DNA of 64,000 bases from JAAYJG01 sp964450305 (GTDB taxonomy: Bacteria > Bacillota > Clostridia > DSM-8532): positions 13,987 to 77,986 of the forward strand of contig CAYVFB010000003.1 in assembly GCA_964450305.1 (NCBI GenBank), written 5' to 3'. This document shows, one piece after another, positions 1-8,287 of this stretch. The notes under the pieces were generated by a model. That model worked only from the letters and a program-made list of their open reading frames with translations. It was not told the DNA's origin and ran no database searches. Position 1 is the first letter of the stretch, and every line of letters starts with the position of its first letter. The translations under genes and the position numbers were made by a program.

Positions 1-358
1 TTTGCAATCGCAACACCGGTCTGCATGGGCGACCAGCCGCTGTAGCTTTATAGCCGGTAAACTCTGTTGATTTTACTGTCGTTTAAAGTAACCCATAAGA
101 TCATAGCATACCAAACCTTCCAGTTCAATCATATTCTTGTGAAATTATTAACAAAAATATTAAAAATAAATGATCGGATATTGTCATATTTACCAGCAGA
201 AAAAAGGGTTGAAACTGCAGGTAAAGGTCAGGTGAAAAGCATGGGTATTTAAGGTAAATCCAAGAACATTTTTTTGGGTGCAAGTGAGTGGTTTGCAGCA
301 GAAATGAACAGGCTTAAACTTGAACTCAAGAGCTTTTACGGCTGTTTGGGGAATGATT
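1..358. other. No recognisable gene
   Basis: Window edge. Positions 1-45 are open in some frames on both strands but too short to assign; a gene end cut off by the window cannot be excluded. The 61-codon plus-strand ORF at 67-252 has no ribosome binding site and no recognisable composition, so I do not call it. AT-rich intergenic DNA follows up to the ABC operon. Confidence 0.5.
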
Positions 359-1135
359 TCATGAACCGGTCGATTTAAAGTGTTTTACTCCAAAGCGCCA
401 AAGCGCCAGACATGGAAGAACAAAAAGCAAAGCCAGCAATGGATAAAACATGTACAAACGGTTATCTGACTTTCCCACAAGATATAGAAAAGGGTAATAC
501 TGGAAAAGCGCCAGCGGAATAACATAGGTAAAAAACTTCAGAACCCCGCTGCCATAGATTGAAAATGGATACTTGCCGAATTCACGACCACCGTCGGTAA
601 AAATGTTCATGAACTCCAGCCCTTCGGTGGTAAAAAAACAAAGCGCCGCGTATACCAAAAACAGGCATGAAAAGACCACCACGCCGGATCCAATCATCAG
701 TAAAAGGGTAACAACCTTATCCAATGTCCAGGTGATGTTTCCAGCAGGAATTGCATACAGGAAAATAATAAAGGCCTGCAGCAGCCTGCCAAACCTTGAA
801 AGGTCAACTTTCGTTGCCAGAACCTGAAAGATCTCATTGCGGGGGCGAACCATGACCCGGTCAAACTCACCGTTTCCCAGAATGGTTGAAAACGTGTCGA
901 ACCCCCTGGCAAAGCATTCTGCAATGGAAAAAGCCGTCAGCACAATGGCAAAGCAAATCAGCACCTCTTCGTAGGTAAAGCCCTCCACCCTGTTGAACCG
1001 ACCGAACATGAAGTAGATACCCAGGAAAACAGAAAAAGACAGGACAAACTGTCCCAGCAGGGTCAGGAAAAAAGAGACCTTATATTGCATTTGGCTGCGT
1101 AAATGAATAGACAGATATTTCAGGTACAGCTTCAT
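359..1135 (-). CDS. ABC-2 type exporter permease (second permease)
   Basis: A 258-residue integral membrane protein with about six hydrophobic segments and a short basic C-terminus ending FGVKHFKSTGS. It resembles the ABC-2 permeases that occur in pairs with a COG4586-type ATPase (COG3694/COG4587 families). It should form half of a membrane channel with the gene just upstream. A strong GGAGGAGGT lies just before the ATG. It is the last gene of the three-gene operon, 30 nt after the other permease. The substrate of this exporter class is generally unknown and the sequence does not reveal it. Confidence 0.85.
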   Translation of the reverse strand: MKLYLKYLSIHLRSQMQYKVSFFLTLLGQFVLSFSVFLGIYFMFGRFNRVEGFTYEEVLICFAIVLTAFSIAECFARGFDTFSTILGNGEFDRVMVRPRNEIFQVLATKVDLSRFGRLLQAFIIFLYAIPAGNITWTLDKVVTLLLMIGSGVVVFSCLFLVYAALCFFTTEGLEFMNIFTDGGREFGKYPFSIYGSGVLKFFTYVIPLALFQYYPFLYLVGKSDNRLYMFYPLLALLFVLPCLALWRFGVKHFKSTGS

Positions 1136-1165
1136 GGTTTACCTCCTCCCTGTTCAGTCATATCC

Positions 1166-1969
1166 TCAACCTCCCTGTATGACAACCCTTTTCAGGGCTC
1201 TGTTCATCAACAGTCTGCCTGTTGCCAGCATCACCACCAGCCAGAAGACCTGGAGTGCAATTCCTGTTAAAATTTCACTTCCTTTGATATTTCCGCTGTA
1301 GATGCGCAGGGGCATGTTCTGCATGGATGCAAAGGGAAGCAGTTCAAAAACCAGGCGGATTTTATCCGGAAAAAAAGGAATCGGAATCACCGCACCGGAA
1401 AAAAACTCCACCATAGTCACCGCAATCAGACGTACCCCCATGGGAGACATGGTGTAAAAGGTTGCAATATATATCAGCATACAAAAGGCAACCACAATCA
1501 GGAACCCCAGCAACAGAGAGACAGAAAACCAAATAAATTCCGGAAAACCCGAAGGAAGCGATATGTTATAGGGCGCAGGCAGAAATGCGGCAACCAACAG
1601 GATCGGCATACAGCGCAGAACTGCCTTGGACAGCCTGCTGGCAAGGCTTTTGACAAACCACATGCGATACAGGTTCATGGGTCTGACCAGCTCATAGGCA
1701 ACATTTCCGGATGTGATTGCGGAAAAAATGTCATTTTCCAAAAACCATGTCATGAACAAAGCCAACAAGGCCTGCTGCAGCCAAATATACGAGGACAGCT
1801 GGGAAAACTCCATCGGAAACGCCTGCGGATTGGCAGTATAAAAGGCTCGAAACATCAGAATCTCCATAAAACCCCAGGCAAACTGTGTGGCGATTCCGGC
1901 ATAAGCCGCCGTCCGATACTGTAATCCGTTGATAAAACGCATTCTGAAAAAGCTGATGTACTTCCTCAT
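1166..1969 (-). CDS. ABC-2 type exporter permease (first permease)
   Basis: A 267-residue polytopic membrane protein beginning MRKYISFFRMRF, with about six hydrophobic stretches. It is a paralogue-like partner of the 359-1135 permease. The start overlaps the end of the ATPase gene by 4 nt, indicating translational coupling. ATPase-permease-permease order is typical of the uncharacterised ABC-2 exporters of this group. The family is clear; the cargo (lipid, drug or peptide) is not. Confidence 0.85.
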   Translation of the reverse strand: MRKYISFFRMRFINGLQYRTAAYAGIATQFAWGFMEILMFRAFYTANPQAFPMEFSQLSSYIWLQQALLALFMTWFLENDIFSAITSGNVAYELVRPMNLYRMWFVKSLASRLSKAVLRCMPILLVAAFLPAPYNISLPSGFPEFIWFSVSLLLGFLIVVAFCMLIYIATFYTMSPMGVRLIAVTMVEFFSGAVIPIPFFPDKIRLVFELLPFASMQNMPLRIYSGNIKGSEILTGIALQVFWLVVMLATGRLLMNRALKRVVIQGG

Positions 1970-2940
1970 ATCGAAAACTCCTTGTACAGGGAGACCACCA
2001 TCTCTTCGGCTGTTGACCCGGAAACTGAAAGATCAAGCACCTCCACCTGCTTCGACAGGAAGGTGATCACTTCTGAAACCGATACAATTCGCGTATCGGC
2101 TGCAATAACGGCATGTCCTTGTATTTTTTCAAGGAAACTGGCTCCTTCGCAAAGAGAAAAATCCTCTCCCGAGTATTTTATGGTCAGTTTGCGAACCGGA
2201 GAATTCCTCTTTTGCAGTTCGCCAATAGAGCCATCCAGCAGAATCCGACCTTTTCCGATAAGGATGATGCGTTCAGCCAGTGCTTCGATATCCTGCATGT
2301 CATGGGTTGTCAGCAAAACGGTTGTTTTTCTTTCCGCGTTCACCTTTTTGATAAAGTCCCGTACGGCGATTTTTGAGACCGCATCCAGGCCAATGGTAGG
2401 TTCATCCAGAAATAAAACCTTTGGTTGATGCAGCAGCGATGCGGCAATTTCACAGCGCATCCTCTGCCCCAGGCTTAGCTGGCGGGCAGGGGTTCGCAGG
2501 AGCATGTCCAGCTCGAGCATTTCGGAAAGCTCTGCTACATTGTTTGTGAAAACCTTATCCGGAACTTTGTAAATATCCCGCAACAGCTCAAAGGAGTCCA
2601 TGACCGGGACATCCCACCACAGTTGGGATCGCTGACCGAAAACCACCCCGATATCACTGACATGACGAATTCTTTCCTTCCATGGGACCCTTCCGTTGAT
2701 CACGCATTCGCCGCTGTCCGGCGTGAGGATGCCGCTCATAATCTTTATCGTGCTGCTTTTTCCGGCCCCATTGGGGCCAATATAGCCGACGATTTCTCCA
2801 TCATTGATGGTAAATGAGATATCATTCAGGGCATGGATGAGCTCATATTCTTTTTTGAACAGGGATTTGACAGCTTCCTTCAGCCCTGCGTTTCTTCTGG
2901 ATACCTTGAAGGTTTTATTGATGCCCTTTAATTCGATCAT
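1966..2940 (-). CDS. ABC exporter ATP-binding subunit
   Basis: A 324-residue nucleotide-binding domain. Walker A GPNGAGKSS, signature LSLGQRMR, Walker B KVLFLDEPT and the TTHDMQDIE switch histidine are all present, followed by a ~90-residue C-terminal extension as in COG4586 ATPases. It energises the two permeases encoded immediately downstream. I place the start at the ATG at 2940 (MIELKGINKTF) because AGGAG precedes it at good spacing; a longer in-frame ATG exists at 2994 but would add an unconserved tail. Confidence 0.9.
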   Translation of the reverse strand: MIELKGINKTFKVSRRNAGLKEAVKSLFKKEYELIHALNDISFTINDGEIVGYIGPNGAGKSSTIKIMSGILTPDSGECVINGRVPWKERIRHVSDIGVVFGQRSQLWWDVPVMDSFELLRDIYKVPDKVFTNNVAELSEMLELDMLLRTPARQLSLGQRMRCEIAASLLHQPKVLFLDEPTIGLDAVSKIAVRDFIKKVNAERKTTVLLTTHDMQDIEALAERIILIGKGRILLDGSIGELQKRNSPVRKLTIKYSGEDFSLCEGASFLEKIQGHAVIAADTRIVSVSEVITFLSKQVEVLDLSVSGSTAEEMVVSLYKEFSI

Positions 2941-3160
2941 GAAACTCTCCTGTTGAAAAATGGTATTCTTGCTTTCCTGTAGTGTAGAGGTCAATTTGAT
3001 TTTCCCAGGTAATCCAGTAAAAAGTCAGAATAAAAATCCTCATGTATGTATAAACGAGAATAATTAGCTTGAAAATCTGTCAAAATGATATCGAAGGATC
3101 GTTCACCTGCTGCATGCACTCGCTGCTTAAAAACAATGCCGAAGAGCTGTACCATCCATA

Positions 3161-3203
3161 TTGCACAGAAGAACCGTCCCCTTGTGCAGAGGAACCATCC
3201 CCC
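3161..3203. repeat. Two adjacent copies of a dispersed GAACCgTCCCC-type motif
   Basis: TTGCACAGAAGAACCGTCCCC (3161-3181, written as 21 bases only in outline: TTGCACAG then AAGAACCGTCCCC) is followed one base later by a second copy, TTGTGCAG then AGGAACCATCCCC (3183-3203). Related GGGGACAGGTTCC-type words recur at 32890, 54312, 58751 and 59111, always between genes or at gene ends. Confidence 0.6.
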
Positions 3204-3400
3204 TATATCTTACCGCAGACAAGAAGCTCTATCGGTGATTTCTCATGGTTCACCAGCAGTACGCGAAAATCGTCCCGCACGGCCCGCTCGGTTTGACGGG
3301 GCGGAGCTGTGACAACTACTTTGAAATCCTGAATGCCCTGACGCGCAAGTACTTCCTTGGCTTCCCACAGAAGCATGCCGGTTAAGTCCAACTCATTCAT
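3203..3400 (-). CDS. Small conserved clostridial protein of unknown function
   Basis: A 65-residue soluble acidic protein beginning MNELDLTGM and ending IELLVCGKI. Similar proteins of about 60-70 residues with a K-V-x-V-T-x-P-P-R core (here KVVVTAPPRQ) are known to me from Clostridia, without a function. The start at 3400 has GGAGAG six bases upstream; the TTG at 3412 would bury that site. It lies downstream of frr on the same strand, but a likely terminator at 3541-3581 separates them. Confidence 0.6.
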   Translation of the reverse strand: MNELDLTGMLLWEAKEVLARQGIQDFKVVVTAPPRQTERAVRDDFRVLLVNHEKSPIELLVCGKI

Positions 3401-3540
3401 TTTTCTCTCCAACTTTTTCCACCTGTAAAAATGCGTGGTCTTACCTTGAATTCACGCATGTTTATGTGATACCAGCTATGAAACAAAGGATATCAATTCC
3501 TGTTTAGTTTCATTTAAAGATGTTTCAGGCCTTGACGACA

Positions 3541-3581
3541 AAATAAAGCAGGGGATTACTTTGCTGCTGCCTGTCCCCTGC
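3541..3581 (-). terminator. Putative terminator after frr
   Basis: GCAGGGGA (minus strand) pairs with TCCCCTGC across an ~18-nt loop and is followed on the minus strand by TTTATTTT. It lies about 50 nt past the frr stop, so it probably ends the pyrH-frr transcript. Confidence 0.55.
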
Positions 3582-3632
3582 CCTTTGAATGATTTACAAT
3601 AATAACTGGAACCCGCGAGGGATTGCAGATGA

Positions 3633-4187
3633 TTATACTTCCATAATCTCATCCACCTTGGCGGCTACAATCTTGTCAATATCCTCTATGTAACCGTCGG
3701 TGAGGTCCTGAATATCTTTTTCTGCAATTTTTAAATCATCCTCGGTCATCTCACTGTTCTTTTTCATCTTCTTAAAGTTTTCAATGGCGTCCCGTCGAAC
3801 CTGGCGGATAGCAACCTTGGAGTTTTCACCATCTTTGCGCACCTGCTTTGTCAGCTCAACACGGCGTTCTTCGGTTAATGGCGGGAATATCAGACGGATG
3901 ATCTTACCGTCATTGTTCGGATTCAACCCCATATTGGAAGCATGAATTGCCTTTTCGATTGCAGGCAGCAGCTTGCTGTCCCATGGCTGAATGACAATTT
4001 GCCTTGCCTCGGGAATGCTGATGTTCGCAACCTGGCTGACAGGTGTGGGCGTACCGTAGTACTCAACCACAAGCTTATCCAAAAGGTGCGGATTTGCGCG
4101 GCCGGCGCGGATGTTCGCCAGTTCTTCCTTTAAGACGAGAATGGTTCTGTCCATTTTTTCAGTTACAACTGCGTATTCCTGATCCAT
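3633..4187 (-). CDS. frr: Ribosome recycling factor
   Basis: A 184-residue protein of the usual family length (~185). It begins MDQEYAVVTEKMDRT and carries the family signatures NIRAGRANPHLLD (around residues 25-37) and the C-terminal EKDIQDLTDGYIEDID helix. With EF-G it splits post-termination ribosomes. It follows pyrH by 2 nt; its ribosome binding site (AAGGAGG) is made from the last codons of pyrH, so the two are translationally coupled. Confidence 0.98.
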   Translation of the reverse strand: MDQEYAVVTEKMDRTILVLKEELANIRAGRANPHLLDKLVVEYYGTPTPVSQVANISIPEARQIVIQPWDSKLLPAIEKAIHASNMGLNPNNDGKIIRLIFPPLTEERRVELTKQVRKDGENSKVAIRQVRRDAIENFKKMKKNSEMTEDDLKIAEKDIQDLTDGYIEDIDKIVAAKVDEIMEV

Positions 4188-4189
4188 GA

Positions 4190-4903
4190 TTATACCTCCT
4201 TTGCAATATAGGTTCCAATATTGTTGCCGGTAAGAACCTTGATGATATTATCAGGCTCTTTTATGCTGAAAACAATAACGGGGATGTTATTGTCCATGCA
4301 AAGCGATGACGCTGTAGAGTCCATCACACCAAGCTGGCGGTTGATGACCTCCAGAAAAGAAATTTTATCAAACTTTACGGCATTACAGTTCAGCTTCGGA
4401 TCCGAATCGTAGACGGCATCGACGTTTTTCGCCAGAAGGATGGCTTCAGCATCAATTTCAGCCGCTCTCAGGGCAGCTGCCGTGTCGGTTGTGAAGAAAG
4501 GATTTCCGGTTCCGCAGGCGAAGATCACAACCCTCTTCTTTTCCAGATGCCGCACAGCACGACCGCGGATATATGGTTCGGCAATTCTTCTCATATCAAT
4601 GGCAGTCTGTACTCTTGTTGGAACACCCCTGGATTCAAGGGCATCTGCAAGAGCCAGGGCATTGATCACCGTAGCCATCATCCCCATATGATCTGCCGTT
4701 GTCCTGTCCATCCCTTTGCCAGAGCGGCCGCGCCAGAAGTTTCCGCCACCGACGACCACCGCAATCTCCACACCCATATCCATAGCTTGCTTTAAAGATG
4801 TGCAGATGGCACCGAGCATGGTCTGATCAATTCCGAACCCACTCTCTGAAGCAAGTGCTTCACCGCTTACCTTTAACAGTATACGTTTATATTTCAGCTC
4901 CAT
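4190..4903 (-). CDS. pyrH: UMP kinase
   Basis: A 237-residue amino-acid-kinase-family protein that phosphorylates UMP to UDP in pyrimidine nucleotide synthesis. Visible signatures are KYKRILLKVSGEAL at the N-terminus, the glycine-rich VVGGGNFWRG loop, DHMGMMATVINALAL and GTGNPFFTTDTAAALRA. Length is normal for the hexameric bacterial enzyme. CGGAGG precedes the ATG. It sits between tsf and frr, the conserved bacterial order. Confidence 0.98.
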   Translation of the reverse strand: MELKYKRILLKVSGEALASESGFGIDQTMLGAICTSLKQAMDMGVEIAVVVGGGNFWRGRSGKGMDRTTADHMGMMATVINALALADALESRGVPTRVQTAIDMRRIAEPYIRGRAVRHLEKKRVVIFACGTGNPFFTTDTAAALRAAEIDAEAILLAKNVDAVYDSDPKLNCNAVKFDKISFLEVINRQLGVMDSTASSLCMDNNIPVIVFSIKEPDNIIKVLTGNNIGTYIAKEV

Positions 4904-4946
4904 ATAAACCTCCGGGTTTGTTTAGCGTTGCAAATGAGTACCTGAT

Positions 4947-4987
4947 AAAAAAGGGTATATTAACTTTTGATTAATATACCCTTTTTG
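4947..4987 (-). terminator. Terminator between tsf and pyrH
   Basis: A near-perfect inverted repeat: AAAAAGGGTATATTA (4948-4962) pairs with TAATATACCCTTTTT, and T-runs occur on both strands. On the minus strand it follows the tsf stop by about 10 nt, so it would end or attenuate rpsB-tsf transcription before pyrH. Confidence 0.8.
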
Positions 4988-4996
4988 TTCATAAAA

Positions 4997-5647
4997 TTAA
5001 CCCTTAACCTGCTTCATAACCTCTTCCGCGAAGTTTTCTTCCTTCCTGGTCAGGCCTTCACCCATTTCGTAGCGGGTAAAGCGGCGGATGCTGATCTTTT
5101 CACCGATCATGGCAATCTTTTCATTGACGATGTCCTGAACGGTCTTATCGGTATCCTTGATGAAGGGCTGTTCGAGCAGGCAGATCTGCTTGAAGAACTT
5201 GTCTACGCGACCGATTACCATTTTTTCAGCGATGTTTGCGGGCTTGCCTTCGTTCATGGCCTGTTGTTTCAGAATTTCCTTTTCTTTTTCAACAACCTCG
5301 GCAGGTACATCTTCCCTCTGAACATACAGGGGGCTGCTTGCCGCGATCTGCATGGCTATATCCCTTACAAAAGCGCGGAAATCCGGGTTTTTCGCCGCGA
5401 AATCGGTTTCGATATTCACTTCAACCAATACGCCAATTCTTCCTCCGCCGTGAATATATGATTCAACAATCCCTTCGGCTGCAATTCTTCCGGCTTTCTT
5501 TGCAGCGGAGGCAAGTCCCTTTTCCCTGAGAAACTCAACGGCCTTTTGGACATCTCCGTTTGATTCGGTCAGTGCCTTTTTGCAGTCCATCATGCCGCAA
5601 CCGGTCATCTCGCGGAGTTCTTTTACCATTCCAGCAGTAATTTCCAT
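4997..5647 (-). CDS. tsf: Elongation factor Ts
   Basis: A 216-residue nucleotide exchange factor for EF-Tu. It shows the N-terminal UBA-like domain MVKELREMTGCGMMDCKKAL, then ESYIHGGGRIGVLVEVN and the TDFAAKNPDF motif. It is at the short end for the family, as is usual in Firmicutes. AGGAGG lies before the ATG at 5647, 24 nt behind rpsB, with which it forms an operon. Confidence 0.98.
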   Translation of the reverse strand: MEITAGMVKELREMTGCGMMDCKKALTESNGDVQKAVEFLREKGLASAAKKAGRIAAEGIVESYIHGGGRIGVLVEVNIETDFAAKNPDFRAFVRDIAMQIAASSPLYVQREDVPAEVVEKEKEILKQQAMNEGKPANIAEKMVIGRVDKFFKQICLLEQPFIKDTDKTVQDIVNEKIAMIGEKISIRRFTRYEMGEGLTRKEENFAEEVMKQVKG

Positions 5648-5674
5648 TGAATGATCCTCCTATTCAAATTTCAA

Positions 5675-6451
5675 TTATTCTTCTCCATCTATCTGTTCTT
5701 CTTCCGTTACATCATTCAATGCAACTTCTTCGCCATCTTCATCCTTATCCGTGCCCGCGTCCATCTGCTCGCCCTGTCTTGCTTCGATAACGGCATCAGC
5801 CATTTTCCCAGCAATCAGCTTGACGGCACGAATGGCATCGTCGTTTCCGGGAATGACATAATCCACTTCATCGGGATCACAGTTAGTATCTACAATTGCC
5901 ACAACGGGAATACCCATTTTCTTCGCTTCCAGGATTGCGATTCTTTCCTTGCGGGGATCCACAACGAACAATGCGCCTGGTGCTCTCTTCAGATCACGAA
6001 TACCGCCCAGGTTCTTTTCCAGCTTTTCCATTTCCAGCTTCAGCTTGATGACTTCCTTTTTCGGTAATACATCAAAGGTTCCGTCAGTTTCCATCTTCTG
6101 GAGCTCGTTCAGCCTTTCGATACGTTTACGGATGGTTTTGAAGTTTGTCATCATGCCGCCGAGCCAGCGGTTGTTGACAAAAAACATGCCGCATCTTTCA
6201 GCTTCCTGACGGATAGCATCCTGAGCCTGCTTTTTCGTGCCTACGAAGAGGATGTCCCCGCCTTCGGCGACCACGCCGCGAAGGAAGAAATAGGCTTCTT
6301 CAAGCTTGCGTACTGTTTTTTGCAGATCGATGATGTAAATTCCGTTTCTTTCGGTGAAGATGTATTCCGCCATCTTGGGGTTCCATCTTCTGGTTTGATG
6401 TCCAAAGTGGACGCCAGCTTCCAACAGCTGTTTCATAGAAATGACAGACAT
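5675..6451 (-). CDS. rpsB: 30S ribosomal protein S2
   Basis: A 258-residue S2 protein: MKQLLEAGVHFGHQTRRWNP, FVGTKKQAQDAI, NNRWLGGMMTNF and PDEVDYVIPGNDDAIRA are all family signatures. The C-terminal ~30 residues are highly acidic (KDEDGEEVALNDVTEEEQ), an extension common in Clostridia. AGGAGG precedes the ATG. It is the first gene of the rpsB-tsf operon, with a good promoter 194 nt upstream and a structured leader. Confidence 0.98.
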   Translation of the reverse strand: MSVISMKQLLEAGVHFGHQTRRWNPKMAEYIFTERNGIYIIDLQKTVRKLEEAYFFLRGVVAEGGDILFVGTKKQAQDAIRQEAERCGMFFVNNRWLGGMMTNFKTIRKRIERLNELQKMETDGTFDVLPKKEVIKLKLEMEKLEKNLGGIRDLKRAPGALFVVDPRKERIAILEAKKMGIPVVAIVDTNCDPDEVDYVIPGNDDAIRAVKLIAGKMADAVIEARQGEQMDAGTDKDEDGEEVALNDVTEEEQIDGEE

Positions 6452-6640
6452 AAAATTTTGCCTCCTGTTTACCCTCCGCAGTATTCAACTTTATGAAAAA
6501 CCCTTCCACACCCGTAAAAAGAGGATTTTGCTTTGCAAAATCCAGCATGAGCGACCCGTTATTAAAGCAGTATCGCTGCAGTTTCAAAGGTTTGTGGGCA
6601 CAATTTCATAAATCGGACTGCGTGTGTATTTTTAATTCTA
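6452..6640 (-). promoter_or_regulatory. rpsB 5' leader, possible S2 autoregulatory RNA
   Basis: About 187 nt separate the predicted transcription start from the rpsB ATG. The leader contains a perfect hairpin GGATTTTGC/GCAAAATCC at 6523-6544. Ribosomal protein S2 is known to repress its own operon through the leader in E. coli; that this leader does the same is inference. Confidence 0.4.
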
Positions 6641-6644
6641 TAGT

Positions 6645-6673
6645 AGTATAACACACAGCAGCAATGTTGACAA
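6645..6673 (-). promoter_or_regulatory. Sigma-A promoter of rpsB-tsf
   Basis: Minus strand: -35 TTGTCA (6668-6673), 17-bp spacer, -10 TATACT (6645-6650). It reads toward rpsB. Five of six -35 bases and five of six -10 bases match consensus. Confidence 0.8.
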
Positions 6674-6692
6674 CAAAATTTTCATTTTACTC

Positions 6693-6829
6693 CAGGAGAC
6701 AGTTTGGAAAAGCATATTTATTCACGAGACACTACTTTCATTGGCTTGAAACCCGTATAGTTCCACTCATTCTTACATGTTTATGTATGTTTCAAAAAAT
6801 AAACAGACTTTCTAAGCCGGCTCCCCAGG
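6693..6829. repeat. Dispersed ~137-bp element, copy 1 (MITE-like)
   Basis: This stretch matches 24281-24416 in the same orientation at roughly 85% identity by eye. The two ends of each copy are imperfect inverted repeats of about 38 bp (the GGAGAC..TTTGGAAAAG end against the GGAGCCGGCT end when the second is reverse-complemented). An 11-bp direct repeat TTCATTTTACT occurs at 6681-6691 and 6838-6848, close to the element ends, and could be a target duplication; the right copy overlaps the cpaF-like stop codon. It encodes nothing. Confidence 0.65.
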
Positions 6830-6843
6830 CATGAAATTTCATT

Positions 6844-8094
6844 TTACTTGCAATCACCAAGGTTATGCTGCAATTTGTCCGTGTGTTCAAGCTTGTTGCC
6901 GGTTGGCATTAACGCGCCCGTAACCCTGCCCTGACAGTCTTCCCCTGCTTCAGTAAATTTGTAGAGCGAATTTAAAACAATGTCACCCTGGCGGTAGCCT
7001 GAAACCTCTGCAATTTCCACCACCCTGCGCGAGCCATCCCGAAAACGGGAAAGATAAATCATGATGTCGAGGCTGGACGCAATTTGCTTACGGATTGCCT
7101 CGAGCGGCAACGGTGCTGCCATCAGTACCATGGTTTCCAGCCGGGAGAGCATATCTCCAATGGAATTGGCGTGACCCGTGGACATGGAGCCTTCATGGCC
7201 TGTATTCATGGCTTGCAGCATATCCAAAGCTTCCTCCCCGCGCACTTCGCCGACGATGATGCGTTCGGGGCGCATTCGCAGGGAAGTTTTAATCAATGCT
7301 TTCATCGGGATTTCTCCAAGCCCTTCGGTATTGGCGTTTCTGGTTTCCATCCGCGCCAGGTTCTCTACATTTGAAAGCCTGAGCTCGGCAGAATCTTCGA
7401 TGGTAATGATGCGCTCGTGGGAGGGGATAAAATTGGACAGGACATTCAGGAAGGTCGTTTTACCGGAGCCTGTACCACCGCAGATAAACAGGTTGTATTT
7501 TGCCCGAACAATTTTTTGAAGGAACTCTGCAGCTTCTGTGGTGAGGGTGTTCATTTGAATGAGCTGCTGCATGGTCAGCGGATTTTCAGGAAACTTCCGG
7601 ATGGTCACCAGCGGCCCCTGCAAGGCGATGGGGTTTAACACAACATTGACCCTGGAGCCATCGGACAGACGGGCATCAACAATGGGCTGGGCTTCGTTGA
7701 CGCTGCGGTTCACACGGGAAACAATCCGTTGAACCATATCTTCAAGCTGCTCACGGCCTTCAAAGGCCAGCGGTATTCTATGGGATCTGCCGTTCTTTTC
7801 GACGAAAATGTGTTCCGGGCCATTGATCATAATCTCGGTAATGGCCGGATCTTTCAGCAGGGGTTCCAGGATATCGAGCCTGCGCAGTGAATTAAAAACT
7901 GAATCGACCAGCTGCTTTTTTTCCATCACCCCAATGTGAAGCTCTCTTGCCCTTTGGAATACCTCTTCCTCCACAATGGAAAGAAGCTGTTCATCCATTT
8001 CAGCCTCTGAGATATTGGTCAGCTCTCTTTTGCGGATTACCTCCTGTCGGATTTCCTTGATCCACTCACCTTTTGACATGGTTTCCATTTCCAT
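6844..8094 (-). CDS. CpaF/TadA-type secretion ATPase (orphan)
   Basis: A 416-residue type II/IV secretion ATPase of the CpaF family. Walker A GGTGSGKTT is at about 206-214, the Asp box IITIEDSAELRL follows, then the Walker B region RPERIIVGEVRGEEALDML and the His box TGHEGSMSTGHANS. The ~190-residue N-terminal domain has the usual ITEIMINGP motif. Such hexameric ATPases power Flp/Tad pilus assembly. The neighbour upstream is a degenerate CpaE/TadZ-like protein, but no TadB/TadC, pilin, secretin or prepilin peptidase is in the window. The exact start is uncertain; ATGs at 8094, 8088 and 8079 all have weak sites. Confidence 0.9.
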   Translation of the reverse strand: MEMETMSKGEWIKEIRQEVIRKRELTNISEAEMDEQLLSIVEEEVFQRARELHIGVMEKKQLVDSVFNSLRRLDILEPLLKDPAITEIMINGPEHIFVEKNGRSHRIPLAFEGREQLEDMVQRIVSRVNRSVNEAQPIVDARLSDGSRVNVVLNPIALQGPLVTIRKFPENPLTMQQLIQMNTLTTEAAEFLQKIVRAKYNLFICGGTGSGKTTFLNVLSNFIPSHERIITIEDSAELRLSNVENLARMETRNANTEGLGEIPMKALIKTSLRMRPERIIVGEVRGEEALDMLQAMNTGHEGSMSTGHANSIGDMLSRLETMVLMAAPLPLEAIRKQIASSLDIMIYLSRFRDGSRRVVEIAEVSGYRQGDIVLNSLYKFTEAGEDCQGRVTGALMPTGNKLEHTDKLQHNLGDCK

Positions 8095-8169
8095 CCACTC
8101 TAAATTCTTATTGTTTGCAACACATTGGGAAGCCTGGCTGGTATCCGATAAAAACTAGCAAATTGACAC

Positions 8170-8287
8170 GAACAATGTTGAAGCTTGAAGATGATAGGCC
8201 TGAATAAGGGGTTTCTAACGAACAACACTGAAGCTTGAAGATAATATTCCTGAACAAGAGTTTTCAAACAAACAACACTGAGGCTTG
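8170..8287. repeat. 50-bp tandem repeat, 2.4 copies
   Basis: Unit 1 is 8170-8219, unit 2 is 8220-8269 and a partial unit is 8270-8287. Each begins (G/A)AACAA followed by TGAAGCTTGAAG or TGAGGCTTG. The partial unit ends exactly at the base before the stop codon of the 8288-9292 gene. The 50-bp period is not a multiple of three, so it is not a coding repeat. Confidence 0.75.

Noticed and set aside
67..252. 61-codon plus-strand ORF at the window start
   Set aside because: No ribosome binding site, no recognisable composition, AT-rich intergenic DNA.
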